Shown piece by piece: positions 10,507-23,414 of a stretch of DNA of 64,000 nt. Both the position numbers and the translations under genes were made by a program. The stretch spans positions 12,521 to 76,520 of the forward strand of contig NMRB01000340.1 of the NCBI GenBank assembly GCA_002633025.1, written 5' to 3'. Each line of letters opens with the position of its first letter. The first letter of the stretch is position 1. Origin of the DNA: Notospermus geniculatus. Lineage: Eukaryota; Nemertea; Pilidiophora; Heteronemertea; Lineidae. The notes beneath the pieces were generated by a model. It had not been told where the DNA came from. It saw only the letters and a program-made list of their open reading frames with translations, and did no database searches.

Positions 10507-13500
10507 AGCAAAATACAGGTAACTCAACTCTAAGTGAAAGACATGAACTTGTGTGACATGATACTGCCAGTGCCAAAGGGATGAAATGAATGCAAATCTC
10601 AGCAAGTTCTATTCAATCACACATGAAGGGTTAACCAAACCGCAGACTTTGATCTAGAATAGGTCATCATGTACTTCTGTTCCTGGCAATAAAGTCAACA
10701 CCTTTTGAGTCACCGCCAACATTTTTTCCAGACCAATATATTGATAATCTCTAGTGTTTATGACAATAAAGGTGCACCAAGAATAATTCCGATAATAAGT
10801 AGGCCCAACACTTCAATTGATGTCGAGTCTTTGGAATTTGTTCTCATGATTTGATACTCATAGAATTGAATCTACCATTTTAAAATGCAATTTCTTCACA
10901 CAAATTTCATACAATTCACATGAATTTTACTGCAAGAAATCATGAGTTTGTCAACTATATTTACACCAAATTTCGTCAGACAGTTTTTGCCCAGTTTATG
11001 TTTCATCTTGCCCGATGCTACTACACCATGCGTTACCATCCTGTATTCTCAGAAGTTGATGGGCCTGGCCTACCCATAAACTTGAGAAAAAAATGGACAA
11101 AGAGGAATGCTTATCTAAAGGAAACCTAATGATATTGGAATGTACAAGTAGGGCCAATAAAATATCAACTTTGAGGTTTCTAGTATTTTATGGCCCATTT
11201 TGGGTTAGACCGCCCATCACCTCAGTGCACATCAAGGGTAACACACAATAATCAGAACACATAAAATAGTGATTTATTATAATGTACCCGATGCTTGTGG
11301 TTAGATATCACAGTGCATACTGTTATAAAAAATATGCACGGTTCATGATATACGGGGTGTGAGAATGTACTTTAGGATCTGTATTACCAGACATAATTTG
11401 GATGGTACTTTAATGAAATCAGTGAAAGCATTGCACAGGTTTGACTTTTTGGATCCGGGTGTGGATAAAATGAATTTAGTGTGCTTCCATTTATGCAAAA
11501 TGTAACCCTGGCTCTTAGATTTGTACATGTAGTTGGGTCGTAGCAGGTGGCACCATGCGGACCCGACATGAAAAACTTTTACCTCAAAGCAATCTAACCA
11601 ACACCAGTTACCACTGATAATGTGAATTTAACTTTTTCAAACCTCTGAGTACCCTTAGAATGATTATGGTAATGTTATCTATATTAAACATTCATAAAAG
11701 TGTTTGATAATTTGGCATACACTTGTTGAACATGCAGGGGCAGATCACATAACCAGGCCAGACTTTTGATTGAAGAGTCGGCATACCATCCTTTCAAATT
11801 GACACTGGTATAGGCTCGGTAAATTGTTCCCATTCCATGCTAGCATTGAGAAATCAAAGAAAATCTAAGGAAGTCCGTAAAGTACAGTTCAACATCTATG
11901 AGAGGTCAACTCTGGTCAGACAGGAACTACAAACCTGCTCCACGTGAGTTTCTCATGCAGGAGGAAACTCACTGTGTTTTTGTCCTCTTCCACACCGAGA
12001 ACTCACCTGAGGACACACAAGGAAGGTGTGACACTGAGACTGACTGGGTATGAACTTGGTACCACCGAGTTGTTAGCTATGATCTTCACTGCCTCAGCAA
12101 CTCCTGCTCCAGCTCTGTCCAGGAATTTGAATCTCTCTTCTCTCCTGTAAAACAAAAGATCATAGCATCATTTGAAACCGATACCAGGAGACCGGGCATG
12201 TGAAGGCAAACAAGTAACTTTTTGGGACCATCTTCAGATTCAGCTACAGGAAAATGATGTACGGTACATATGTAATAATAAGATTCTCTTTTTCTTGGCC
12301 TGATGGGTGTTATGGTCTGTTTAAATGTGATTAGTCTGGGCCTAACCACACACTATATACAACTTAGCAATAAAACCAAAATTATCTGCATATTTCATGA
12401 CCTCATGGAAAAAAGTACACAGTTGGAATAATTGAGACAAATTTTATGACCTTAGCTGTTAAAGGGACTACAAGTATATTGCCTACGACGTTACAGCCCT
12501 GTCTGGGGTAATTTTGCTCCCTTCCCCATCACTCAATCCAAACATGAGATCCCAATGGGAATAACTGGAATCCTATTCGTATCTACATGAACATTTAGGC
12601 ATACCCCAGATTCTTTCACTCGTCTGATACCCTATGTCATGTTTGTCTGTCCTAAAGTACTGAATGACAGCAATTAACGAGAATGACATTCAAGACGGTC
12701 CACAGGTTGAGTTGGAGCAGACCACTAAAACCTAAAACAACCCAAATTCATTGATTACACAACTCAGATTTTTGCCCAAGTTGATTATCAAAGATTCAAC
12801 ATATCAACGAACAATAATATAATTTGCCTTCACATCGAAATATAATATCGAATACACCAAACATGCCCCCTGTACCAGGATCCTTCAAAGTATCGAGGTG
12901 ACTTGTTTTTGTATAATTCAGTACGTTTTTGGCCCACTAGATTAGACTTCTTGGATAAGGGTGCAGGTTAAAATGATATGCTATGTTTGCCGGTGTGCTT
13001 GATTGATATGTTCAGGTCATGCCAACATGTTACCTTATGTATAAAAGGATCATTTTTCAATTTAAATAGAGCAAAGAAAGTATGTGAATCATAGTGCTGA
13101 ATGTTCAGCTGACTGTGATCTTGCCTGAATGAACTCGTCCAATAAATGTGTGACAATGTTGGCTAATATCCAATCTGTGATGTGATAACCAAACTTGAAC
13201 ATAGTACTATTGAAAAGAAATAGAACAGAATATAATGAACTGGCACTTAATGAACCAACCTAATTTCTTATAGTAAACAAAACATCAAGTAAACTTCAGA
13301 GGTTTTGGCATTATTTTTCCTTTTCATGTTAATTTTGTTATCATGGTGTGCACTGGGGTCAAGCAAAGAATGGCAGATCACTCAGTACCTGAGAATCAAA
13401 ACTCTATCAACTCTGCCTCATAAGAAATTAGCCTCATACATTTTAGTTTTTTTTCCATCAGGAAGATGAAACTGTATTGATTGAGTTCAATTCAAATCAC

Positions 13501-14446
13501 ACATTGAACTTATGAATGAATGGGTCACTCAAGGATCTGCACTATGAATGGGTTACCTAAACTTTGCTGAGTCAAGGATCAGTCCTGGCTCGCCACGCTT
13601 TCCTTTCCAAGAAGTGGTTTTAAGAAATACCTGTGGGGCGCCCAAAGAAAACCACAGATCTATCGGTTTTTGTTGACCACAGAGATTATAGAGTCAGTGC
13701 AGTGCACATGAAGTTAGATATGTCCTGGTCAATGCAGATGTGTTTGTTTTATTGCATGCACTGTGTTATCTGATATAGTTTTTTCGAGAATAAATATGGG
13801 TGAAAATGTGTGAATGACCATGACAAAAAAAACAGGAAAACAACCTTCTGAGGTTGTAGATTATCAAATAGATTAATCAGTACCTGGGGATTTTGGGGTT
13901 TTTTTTATGTGGGATTTGCAGAGGCGAACAAAGTTAACCCTGACATGTCTGACAGTGACAAGGCCTGAATATTTCGCATGGCTACTACAGGTTTCTACTA
14001 TCATGTGAATATGAAAAATTTGCATTGTGGACAGGTAATTGACAAAAAGAATTCTACTTGGTTGTTTTGAAGTCGATATTCGTGACTACCCGGTAATCAT
14101 TTTTGACAACAAGCTGACTTTGAGCTGAATTTGGGCACAAACTAGGAGGTTTCCTGATATGAAGTGAAAGGATCAGCCATAGGAGCTGATGGCTGAAAAT
14201 GTAGGCTTGTATCTTGCTCGCTGAATCTGCAGTGTGTAATATTTTGCAGTTGCCTAGTCAAGAGGATAACAAAATTAATCAAGAATTGGCCCAACTTCAA
14301 TTGACTATCAATCAAGTTCATGCAACTGATCATACTAATTCATGAATCAATCTATGAAACAACAACACCTTCATTAATTTCTCAAATCTCCTCAACCAGA
14401 TGGTAGGCCTACATACATGTATGTTCAATCCGTCATCAGGGGTTTC

Positions 14447-14641
14447 ATTAAAGCGAATCGATAGCGGATTTTGTTTACATTTGGCTGGTGTTTGTAAACA
14501 CAAAATTCAGCCAATCAAAATGCACAAAAATTTCTTTGTTGACATTCTGGAGAAGTTTGTTTACATTTTTTGCTGAAAATTCGTCCCCTTTCAAATTCTA
14601 TTTCTAAATCAAATTTTTTTCGCTTTCGATTCGCTTTAAGC
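14447..14641 (-). mobile_element. MITE with TTAAAGCGAAT ends, copy 1
   Basis: Ends are TTAAAGCGAATCGATA on the left and TCGATTCGCTTTAA on the right, about 195 bases apart. The interior matches 54580-54772 in the opposite orientation (TTTGTTTACA, GACATTCTGGAGAAG, AAATTCTATTTCTAAATC). Two copies 40 kb apart define the family and both ends. TTAA at both borders suggests a TTAA target site. Confidence 0.8.
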
Positions 14642-15265
14642 CTGCGTATGGCGTCTTTTACGCATGTAAACTACAGAAATTATGCAAATATAAATAACTC
14701 TGAAGTCTCAGAAAAACGCAGGTAAATTCGATGAAACGCTGATAGAAAAAGTGTGGAAGTCCTATCTGTATACCCAGTCTCCTTTTACGCCAGTAGATCC
14801 CAGCTGACGCAGGTGTCAAGATGTTAGAAGTTGCGCGCCAAATTTTCTTCAATTGCGATCTACGGGACACCCCGTGCCGTGTGTGTGTCCTTCCTAGAGC
14901 TGCTCAGAATAGAACTGGGGATTCCTGTCGCCCATGGCTACCATGCACTCCCTCTGGCTGTGAAGCCCCCTACGTCATTGATTCGGTGAATAGAGGGGGA
15001 GCAGTAAGGTGGCACTGACACATTGACCCCACAGTAAAATATAGCAAGAAGTCATGACCCCGAAAAAGAATTGCTGGAATTCTAAAGACCCCTGCATCTT
15101 CTCAAATTGACTTCCCAAAAAAAATGTGGAAGTCATGACTCAGGTTGGGGAAAAGTTAATGAAAGCGCTGGTCATCATCATGTTCAGAAGTGGCAGAAGT
15201 CATACAATACATAGGCCTAGGCCTAGGTACCCAACCCGGTAGGCTACCGTACCATGGTAAAAGGC

Positions 15266-15332
15266 CGAAATGAATGTGATGGAGCAGATGGGTTTTACTA
15301 AAAAACCCATCTGCTCCATCACATTCATTTCG
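15266..15332. repeat. Perfect 31-bp hairpin
   Basis: The arms 15266-15296 and 15302-15332 are exact reverse complements (CGAAATGAATGTGATGGAGC at the outer end, GATGGGTTTT at the inner end) around a 5-base loop ACTAA. TAGGCCTAGG-type palindromes flank it. No arm divergence means it is recent, under constraint, or a library or assembly fold-back artefact. Confidence 0.9.
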
Positions 15333-15498
15333 CCTAGGCCTACACTAGGTTGGTAGGCCAACTAGTACTAGATACAGCAACCTGTAAGGCTTGCCAGCAA
15401 ACTTAGCACGCATGCTGCAAATGCAGAGTTCTCCACTATAGATCGTAGCAGTTGATTGGGAACAACGTCTTCAGGCCAAACGCAGTCAAGGCGCAGTG

Positions 15499-15571
15499 TC
15501 ACGTCAGTGTTGACGCGGCCAGCGCCCATGCTTTCTCCTGTACGTCAAGGACGTCACTGACGTCCCACGTG
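15499..15571. promoter_or_regulatory. Cluster of CRE-like ACGTCA sites and an E-box
   Basis: Within 73 bases there are ACGTCA at 15501-15506, 15542-15547 and 15551-15556, TGACGT at 15558-15563 and the E-box CACGTG at 15566-15571. A perfect palindromic CRE, TGACGTCA, follows at 16109-16116. CREB/ATF proteins bind such sites and bHLH factors bind CACGTG. The segment is GC-rich compared with its surroundings. It may be a promoter or enhancer about 3.5-4 kb upstream of Runx, or of an unseen gene. Confidence 0.4.
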
Positions 15572-15954
15572 GGTTTTGTAAACTTTTTCAAGTCAAACTT
15601 TTAGATTTCCAAAGCGAGTATTCCGTTGAGCAGTTATTGATTCCCAAGTTTTTATGACCGTCATGATCCCAAGGTTCTAAGCTATCCACTGGTATGTTTA
15701 ATTAGTGGGAGTCACCAGGAACCTGGCGACAGTCGTGAGTTGAAAAGGGCATTTGTGGTCAAATTCTCGTAAACGTTGTTTCCTACTTTTTGCATGGATC
15801 TATAGTGTAACAAAACGGGCGTGGGGCCCATTCTAAAACGCAGGATTGATCTCAGCGCCTGGTCTAAAAATCCGCCGCCCGGTCAAAATTATTCACTTTA
15901 AATTAAACACTGTGAGGTTTTGCAAGCCCTCACCGACAGGAGCTAGATTTGCGT

Positions 15955-16035
15955 TCCGAAATGCCGGGAAATCGCATTTCAGGGCTTCTAGATTTCGAAT
16001 TTTTCTGGGCGAGGCCCCCAGACCCCCGCTGAGAA
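15955..16035 (+). repeat. Dispersed repeat, copy 1 (CCCAGACC family)
   Basis: A segment with TTCTAGATTTCGAATTTTTC and GGCCCCCAGACCCCC resembles 17540-17625, which has ATCTAGATTTTCAAATTTTC and GGACCCCAGACCTCC. The two flank the N gap and look like diverged copies of one dispersed repeat. Confidence 0.55.
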
Positions 16036-17022
16036 TGCGTGTGTGTGCGGCATGGCAGTGGCTTCCGTTCACTTCAGATTCAGTAACTGTCCGGGTAGCT
16101 ACGTCGTGTGACGTCACCACCAGCAGTCCCGGTCTGTTTCAAACCCTGTGGAGAACCCTTCAAATGAAACTATCACTAACACCTTTGCACAGCAGCAGTG
16201 ATCTGGTGATCTGAGAGTATCTGCAAGCCCTGCATCATTCGTGTCATGATGTAGGCCCTACATGTGTGCATGCAGTGCATCTCTCTCAGCATGCTGATGT
16301 GATCAGCGCTGCGCTAGCAACGCTATCGATCGCTCGGTTGTGTAAGCCAACTGCGCAGTTTGCTTTGATAAAAGATGATTAAATACATCTATGCACATCT
16401 AAAGATCAAGCTCACTACACAACGGCATTATAAGTTTACCTAAAAAACACCGAAATATTAATCTAAAACAAGGTTGTCAAACTCATGGCATGGGCGCCGA
16501 CATGTTAGATTTTCGTACGCAACGAGGTTGAATGTCGTAGTTGTATAGTAGTGTATTTCCCAGTAGATAATTCCGTGGCTGGAGCAAGACTGATGATGCG
16601 GATTACTGCGCATGTTCGGAACTATTTTCTCATTTTCAAAACATTGACACGTGCTTTTTGCGCGCGCTGTGTGACTCAGCCGCGGATCCTTGATGATAGT
16701 ACAGATCATTTTGATGATACTGTAGGCGTATAATAACCTGACCTACATTCATTTCATGCTCTTCTTATACATTTCTTTGTATTGAACGAATGGGACCGGA
16801 ACAGAACCGGAATTGAAGAGGCAGAGAATAAATCTATTGCGATCATGAACGTGAAACGTGAAGAGGCGAATACGAAGGAAAACGCGCCTTTTTTTTAGTC
16901 ACTCTCGGCGTTTGGTACCCAATTATTCTTTTTTTTAAATTTCGAACTTCACGATTTAACGAAAAAAAATGTGCAATCAAAAGTTTAAAATACATCGGGT
17001 GTTTTTATTTTCCCAAAACAAT

Positions 17023-17329
17023 NNNNNNNNNNNNNNNNNNNNNNNNNNNNNNNNNNNNNNNNNNNNNNNNNNNNNNNNNNNNNNNNNNNNNNNNNNNNNN
17101 NNNNNNNNNNNNNNNNNNNNNNNNNNNNNNNNNNNNNNNNNNNNNNNNNNNNNNNNNNNNNNNNNNNNNNNNNNNNNNNNNNNNNNNNNNNNNNNNNNNN
17201 NNNNNNNNNNNNNNNNNNNNNNNNNNNNNNNNNNNNNNNNNNNNNNNNNNNNNNNNNNNNNNNNNNNNNNNNNNNNNNNNNNNNNNNNNNNNNNNNNNNN
17301 NNNNNNNNNNNNNNNNNNNNNNNNNNNNN
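17023..17329. other. Assembly gap (307 Ns)
   Basis: The run of N is unresolved sequence. The flanking DNA is repetitive, which probably caused the gap. Nothing can be said about its contents. Confidence 0.99.
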
Positions 17330-17539
17330 ACAGTGCCCTCACATTCAAAGCAACGCGTTAAGGAGGACAGGGCCGATTGCTATGACCAATTTAGCGCCCA
17401 GTACAACTATTCTGCCCCCTTTGTAACCACCCTCAGAGCCCCCCCGCATGTGCAACCATAGGTCAAACGGATTTCTGGCTGACGTTAACATCAAAACACT
17501 GATTTCGGACGTGGTTTTTAGGAACAAAACGTCACAGGA

Positions 17540-17625
17540 AAATGCCCCAGAACGCGTCTCAGAGCATCTAGATTTTCAAATTTTCCTGGGGGAGGACCCC
17601 AGACCTCCCCCCCCGTTAGGGAGAG
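17540..17625 (+). repeat. Dispersed repeat, copy 2 (CCCAGACC family)
   Basis: This is the partner of 15955-16035: CTAGATTTTCAAATTTTCCT followed by GGGGGAGGACCCCAGACCTC. The copies differ at several positions, so they are old. Confidence 0.55.
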
Positions 17626-18180
17626 GTAACGCGCTTTGACTCGTTGACATGAGTAGCACCACCGTAAAGTGGTTTCGGATACAGACCCTAATCATTTTTT
17701 TCACTGCGTATTCCTACATGATGTACTTAGTACTCGTCGGTGCTGACCCCCCCCGCCGTTGACAAAATCCCACATCCGCCCCTGCCATGGGACGTGAGAT
17801 TTACATCACTCAGTCGAGTTTTCAGCCTGTGTACCTCAAGTCCGAGACACAGTGGATTCAAGGAACGAAAAATACTCACCGAACAGCACACAGTGACACA
17901 CCCGAATTCGTTGAGAATAGACCTGGGACTGGACCACCGTTTGCACTGTGGACGACCAGATTGGTCGTAAAAATCACAAGATCAAGTTTGGCTTTTTCTG
18001 ACTTTATGAAATTTGATCACCCCGTGCGCAGGTTCTCATTTCGGTTCATTTCATTGTCGGGCAATTGACTCGCATTCTTCCCATCAGCGGTCATGAGACA
18101 TATGCCTATGTTACAAGTACAATCAAAACTACCCCAAACTGTCGGCTATTGCTCCGTAAACCGCGAACAAAACGCAAATA

Positions 18181-18212
18181 GCAGGAGGAAACCGAAGCAT
18201 CCAGAGAAAACC
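18181..18212 (+). repeat. Short dispersed GCAGGAGGAAACC repeat
   Basis: The phrase GCAGGAGGAAACC then AGAGAAAACC recurs with changes at 21561-21595 and 24833-24871. At 21561 it is followed by a tRNA-like B box, so these may be pieces of a SINE family. Confidence 0.45.
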
Positions 18213-18304
18213 AAGGTTATCAATGAAGATTACCGGTGTAACGTTTTCTAATGTTCCCCATATCTCAGTGTTTCCCTACAAGAGACAGCTAGAGGTCCAC
18301 GAGG

Positions 18305-18466
18305 TTTTAAAAGCAGGCCATACACGATCAATATTATTGCACAATATCTGGCCCAAAATAGGGCATTGTGCTTCTGTCTTGATGGGTGGAAGAAAGAGTG
18401 GCAATAAAATCGCCCATTGGTCCTCATATTGTGCAATAATATTGAACGTGTATGGGCAGCTTTAAA
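18305..18466. mobile_element. Fold-back element with TTTAAA ends
   Basis: The left arm is TTTTAAAAGCAGGCCATACA followed by CGATCAATATTATTGC; the right arm is its complement, GCAATAATATTGAACGTG then TATGGGCAGCTTTAAA. It is about 162 bases long and non-coding, a typical small MITE. Confidence 0.8.
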
Positions 18467-18489
18467 GAGGGACACAGAGAAATCTGTCC

Positions 18490-18618
18490 AGGGCCGTATT
18501 TAACTTTTTGGTCCTGGGGGGAGGGCAAAAGCCTCTCTGGGGGGGGGGGGGGGNATTTCTGCCCGATTTCTGCTACAAATGTTGGTAACTCCCCCCCCCC
18601 CCCTTTAAATACGGCCCT
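18490..18618. mobile_element. Fold-back element with poly-G/poly-C core
   Basis: The ends AGGGCCGTATTTAA and TTAAATACGGCCCT are perfect complements. The interior holds a long G run with an N at 18554 and a C run, which could pair. The N and the homopolymers mean the centre is poorly sequenced. Confidence 0.7.
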
Positions 18619-19383
18619 GCTGTCACTTTCGTTTCACAGTGTGCCCCATATAATGAGGGGAAACACTGAGGAAGGGGAACATCACTTTACACCGGATCCA
18701 ACTTTAGAATCGCACCACAACCTTGGAACGTTAGGTCGAGTCCGACCTGCAATAATGTAAAGCGCGCCTGAGATCAAATCCAACCGAAACAGCTGACATA
18801 CAGAGAAACTGCTCATTGTCAAAGAAAAAATTAACACACTTTTTTAAGTTGCAGGGCATTTTATCAGCAATTTTTTTTTCAGATCGAGCAGGGGGAACCC
18901 AGGAAGATGAGTCTCCGAGTTTCGCACAAAAAAATTATTTGGCTTCTTTACATGATTGTGTATTGCATTTTTCTCTCGCTATTCATGTCATTGGTAACTC
19001 ACCAAGTGTTATTTCAAATTCCCAAATCTAAATCACTATTCATGCACCCGGAATTAATGGTTAGCGGTCACCATCAAAGGAACCCAGCATGCGGGCCAGG
19101 CGGTCGCTTTATTCCACTGTCCCCGTGTGTCGGTGGTTTCGTTTGATTGACAGGCGCTGAGCGACTCCGTTCTCATAATTGAAAATATAGTGCGCTAAGT
19201 ATGATCTACTTTAAGTTCGTTCCAGTCAATATCCTGTTACAATGTTGGTGCAGACCTGACTAAATCTATGTTATCCCTAAAGTACATGTGCTGAAATGTG
19301 ACCTTTCTGCGCGTAAACAACAAATAGTTCCTGAATGACGGATGTGGCGTAGAGATACCAATTATCGCTCGACCGCTGTGTGC

Positions 19384-19446
19384 TGAGTCACCTAGGGTTG
19401 GTATAAAAAGCAAACCGCATTCTTGGGCCCATTCACCAAACCACAC
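19384..19446 (+). promoter_or_regulatory. Runx core promoter with AP-1/MAF, TATA and two Runx sites
   Basis: In order there are TGCTGAGTCA (19381-19390, an AP-1 site TGAGTCA inside a MAF half site), a TATA box TATAAAAAG (19402-19410), AACCGCA (19413-19419) and AACCACA (19439-19445). The last two are reverse complements of the Runx consensus TGYGGTT. A start site about 30 bases after the TATA box, near 19433-19435 (TTCACC), leaves a 5' UTR of about 70 bases before the ATG at 19506. The sites bracketing the start point suggest feedback by Runx on its own promoter, as known for vertebrate RUNX genes. The start site itself is inferred. Confidence 0.65.
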
Positions 19447-19457
19447 GCACGCTTTGA

Positions 19458-19916
<459 letters not shown>

Positions 19917-20856
19917 TGACGGAAATGTGTGTATGTTTGACTTTTCTACAATCATGTGAGGTCTATCTATCTATGTTTTTCCTAGTATTATGAACAAACA
20001 CGGAATAATTAGTCGGTGTAGTAATGACGCATGCCATTGTTGACATTTTTGGTTGCCAAAAGAGGCGTGGCTTTCTTCCTGGAATGGGCGTGGCTAGAGC
20101 GCGTTGTAAACTGTGCGACACGTGCCCGGTGGGCTGGTTGCGAGCCCGGCGTTTGCCAACCATTGACACTGAAAAACGGAACTTCTGAGTCTGAAATCAT
20201 GGTACAAATGGTGTAGCCAATATAAAACATGTAAAATCTGCTATCAGAATTAGTAAACCCAGTGTCCTGATCAAATCTGGCAGCAAGCAGTGATAATTTT
20301 GGATTGCGTAATCCAGTTTTTACATCCAAACCATGAAAATTTGAGTAACTCTGAACACCAGTGACTTTTGATATTTAGAGATGTTTAACACTGGCTCTGT
20401 AATCATGCTCAAGGTATCATTTCTTTGTGTTGGCAATGCTTGATGTCTATGATTTGGCCCACAGTGGTCGCGTGTCATCTAGCCAACACTGATTTAGTAG
20501 TTCAGTCACGGTTTTTCCCATTGTTCTTCTAGCCCCAGATGTCCCTATTGTCTCCCCACCATCACCACACATGGCTTCCCACAAAACCTGCCTTTTAAAT
20601 TGGGAATTTGATATGTTTGGTTATGAACCTTGTCAGGGGGTATGCTAAGCTAACAGTTTGTAGTCTTGCCCAGTAGTAGGTGTACAGATTCAACCTGCTG
20701 GTTGAAACACAGGCTAATTTATTTTTTTGGGAGGCTAGACTACATCAAAGGTTTTACAGTTTTAGTAAGGACACTTTCCAGATATGTTTGTGAAATTCTG
20801 AGCTAAGTTGTCTGCAATTGATGGGGTAGACTGGGATCCAGGGGAGAGTAGACTTT

Positions 20857-21105
20857 CTTCTTAGCAAACTGGTGTGGCGGGAATGGTGGCCCCTAGATTA
20901 TTGGTCTGGGTACCATGGTGTAGAAAGATTAAGCCAAGTGCTTCTCATTGAAGAATAATACAGAAAGAGCAAGGAGAGAAGTGCATAGCTCATTCTTTTA
21001 AGTAAATTGGTGTGGCAGGAATGGTGATCCCCTAGATTCTTGGTCTGGGTACCGTGGTCTTGACAGATTAAGCCACCTGCCCTGCATTGAAGAGGAATAG
21101 AAAAG
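20857..21105 (+). repeat. Direct repeat, two copies about 136 bases apart
   Basis: Copy 1 (about 20857-20970) and copy 2 (about 20993-21105) share GGTGTGGC(G/A)GGAATGGTG, TTGGTCTGGGTACC and GATTAAGCCA. The copies have diverged by roughly one base in eight by eye, so the duplication is old. Confidence 0.75.
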
Positions 21106-21560
21106 CATTTTCCCTTGTGCTACAATTGCACACACTGCCAGACATCCATCAGATAATTAAAGAATATCTCAACAGGGCTCCCTCCTTTTGTTACCCTGAA
21201 CTTTTTACCCTCCTCTCCACAAAGCTAATGACTAAAACAGTCACACCACTTTCGGGACATCTCACCCCAAAGTGACAATAGACCATTGGGTTCGACTCCT
21301 GCATGGTATGGGGAGATTTGGCGACCACTTTTGTGTGGTGATTATTGCAGCACTCCCAGCCATAATTCATCTTCCCAGTTCTATATTAATTTTATCCCGG
21401 AGGCTGTTATTGTCTTGGAAAAAGATGTGGGTCTCTGAGATGTGATATGAAAGCATCTCTGCTGTTGCATTATAAGCGCCCTTAGCTTTTGTCTTTTTAA
21501 AAATATTGAGTTGAGAGGCATTATTGACTCTATAGACTATATTGGATGAATAATTGTGCT

Positions 21561-21658
21561 GCAGGAGGAAACCAGAATACCGGGAAAAAACCTCTGCTCT
21601 CCGAAAGTGAGGCCCCACTCTCGTCACCTGAAGGTTGGTCCAAATGGGGATCGAACCC
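21561..21658 (-). mobile_element. SINE-like remnant with B-box
   Basis: The + strand begins GCAGGAGGAAACCAGAATAC and ends GGGGATCGAACCC, whose complement GGGTTCGATCCCC is a canonical pol III B box. No clean A box or cloverleaf is seen. The 5' phrase is shared with 18181 and 24833. A degenerate tRNA-derived SINE is the best reading. Confidence 0.4.
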
Positions 21659-21980
21659 TTTCATCCAGGATTAGCTGATGATAAAAATCAGCCCAACATT
21701 TTCCATTTTTTCACCAATGCCTCCTGAATGTTTTCAAGTAAAAAGAAAAGTTGTATTTGGAAGTTTATATGCATGGAATGTGGCAAATCTCTTTGACAAA
21801 TGCACTCAATTTTAGCCTGGAGCCGCGATGCACACCACTTTAATTGAATGGATTAAATATTCATGTTTTAGTGATAAAGAACCCACCATCTCCCACAGTA
21901 ATTGCCCGACTGGTTAGCACCAGGAATCACCTCCTCGGCTTTTAGTACATTTTGATATACCGGTACATGGTTTTGGTTGA

Positions 21981-22235
<255 letters not shown>

Positions 22236-23414
22236 TAAACCCAGAAATATTCACATGCCATTTATCTTTGTGAAGAAATAAATTGACACATATACCAGTG
22301 CTACCAAGAACATTCTTGGTGCCACCAACAAGGCATCAAATCCACTGTCTGGTTCTCAAACCATCAGAATGGACGCCAATATTTCTGGGTTTATAGATTT
22401 CATTATTTATCTGTAGTTTGTGCATCTTTCCGTCATTTGCCACCTTGAAATCCCCCAAACCCATCAGAGATGCAGTTAGTGCCCTGCCAGGCCAATTTGC
22501 AGAGAATGACCGGGCTATCACAAGAGCATTAGCGGCTTACAATTCATGAGGTACTGACCACCAAAGTGTAAACTGGTGTTCAAGTTCAACCTTGCCTGTC
22601 GCATCCTCTGTGCCCGTTCATGCACCAATGCACACGGAAGACCGGCAATCTAGGAACGAAATTAACTTTCCAATGCCAGCATAAAGAAGTTGCAGTTCTA
22701 CTCTTTCTTGGAGATTTTGTAAGAATCTTGGTTTGATATTGTGATTTATGAGAATTTATGGCAACCGGAGTGCAATTATGAGCACATCTGTGGCACTGGA
22801 TTTGATTCCCAAATGGCATTTGTATGCTAAATAACGGCTTTCAGTTCCCCTAGTTCCTGATTCACACCCCGGTCATTGTCCATGAATCATTGTGGGATCA
22901 AGATCTGAACGGATTCACCAGCACCGGTTCATCAACAGCGCTCTTGATGCATGAATCCTTTAACCCATTGTCGGCTGAATACATTGAGATTGCAATCATG
23001 ATGAATCTGATGTTATGGAAATGATGGCGCCATCTATATGGATATGAATAAAACTGTATTTCCGAACCAGCAAAGATGTTCAAATGTAATGGTGAAATAT
23101 CACTACCAATGTTTCTCTTGAAACACCCAAGTCCAGCCCAGGTTCAAATGACATATCTTTGGGGATATCACTAACCGAGCTCCTGCGATCTTCCCTGATC
23201 CGAGGTTTAGAGTCGACTGCGAATATCATTACATATGACTTGACCCAGACATTTTCTGTGCATCCCATTGTGTAAATTTCATTGGTGTTGTCTCAGTGTC
23301 TGACAGTACAAAATAATCTTATTGACATTGCTTCTCTTTGAACAGGTCTGTATTACAGGAAGTTTTCAGGTAGATCACTTTTGACTACTGAAATATCTTT
23401 AGTGTTGTGACTGC

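Larger units (their letters stand above)
4463..19400. other. About 15 kb intergenic region rich in repeats
   Basis: No gene is convincingly supported. The separately listed contents are two tandem repeats, several fold-back elements, a microsatellite, a tRNA-like SINE remnant, a CRE-like cluster, a perfect hairpin and the 307-base N gap. Part of it may be 3' UTR of the upstream gene (an AATAAA lies at 6103-6108), and the last few kb are probably Runx upstream regulatory DNA. Exon-like stretches on the minus strand at 12007-12144 and 7573-7735 are treated under findings. Confidence 0.55.

Noticed and set aside
14142-14262. Minus-strand acceptor with strong pyrimidine tract followed by AKYYTLQIQRARYKPTFS
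   Set aside because: The frame stops after 27 codons and a competing frame is equally open; no partner exon in the right phase was found.
16969-17361. Long open frames across the N run
   Set aside because: They are created by translating Ns and are not real.
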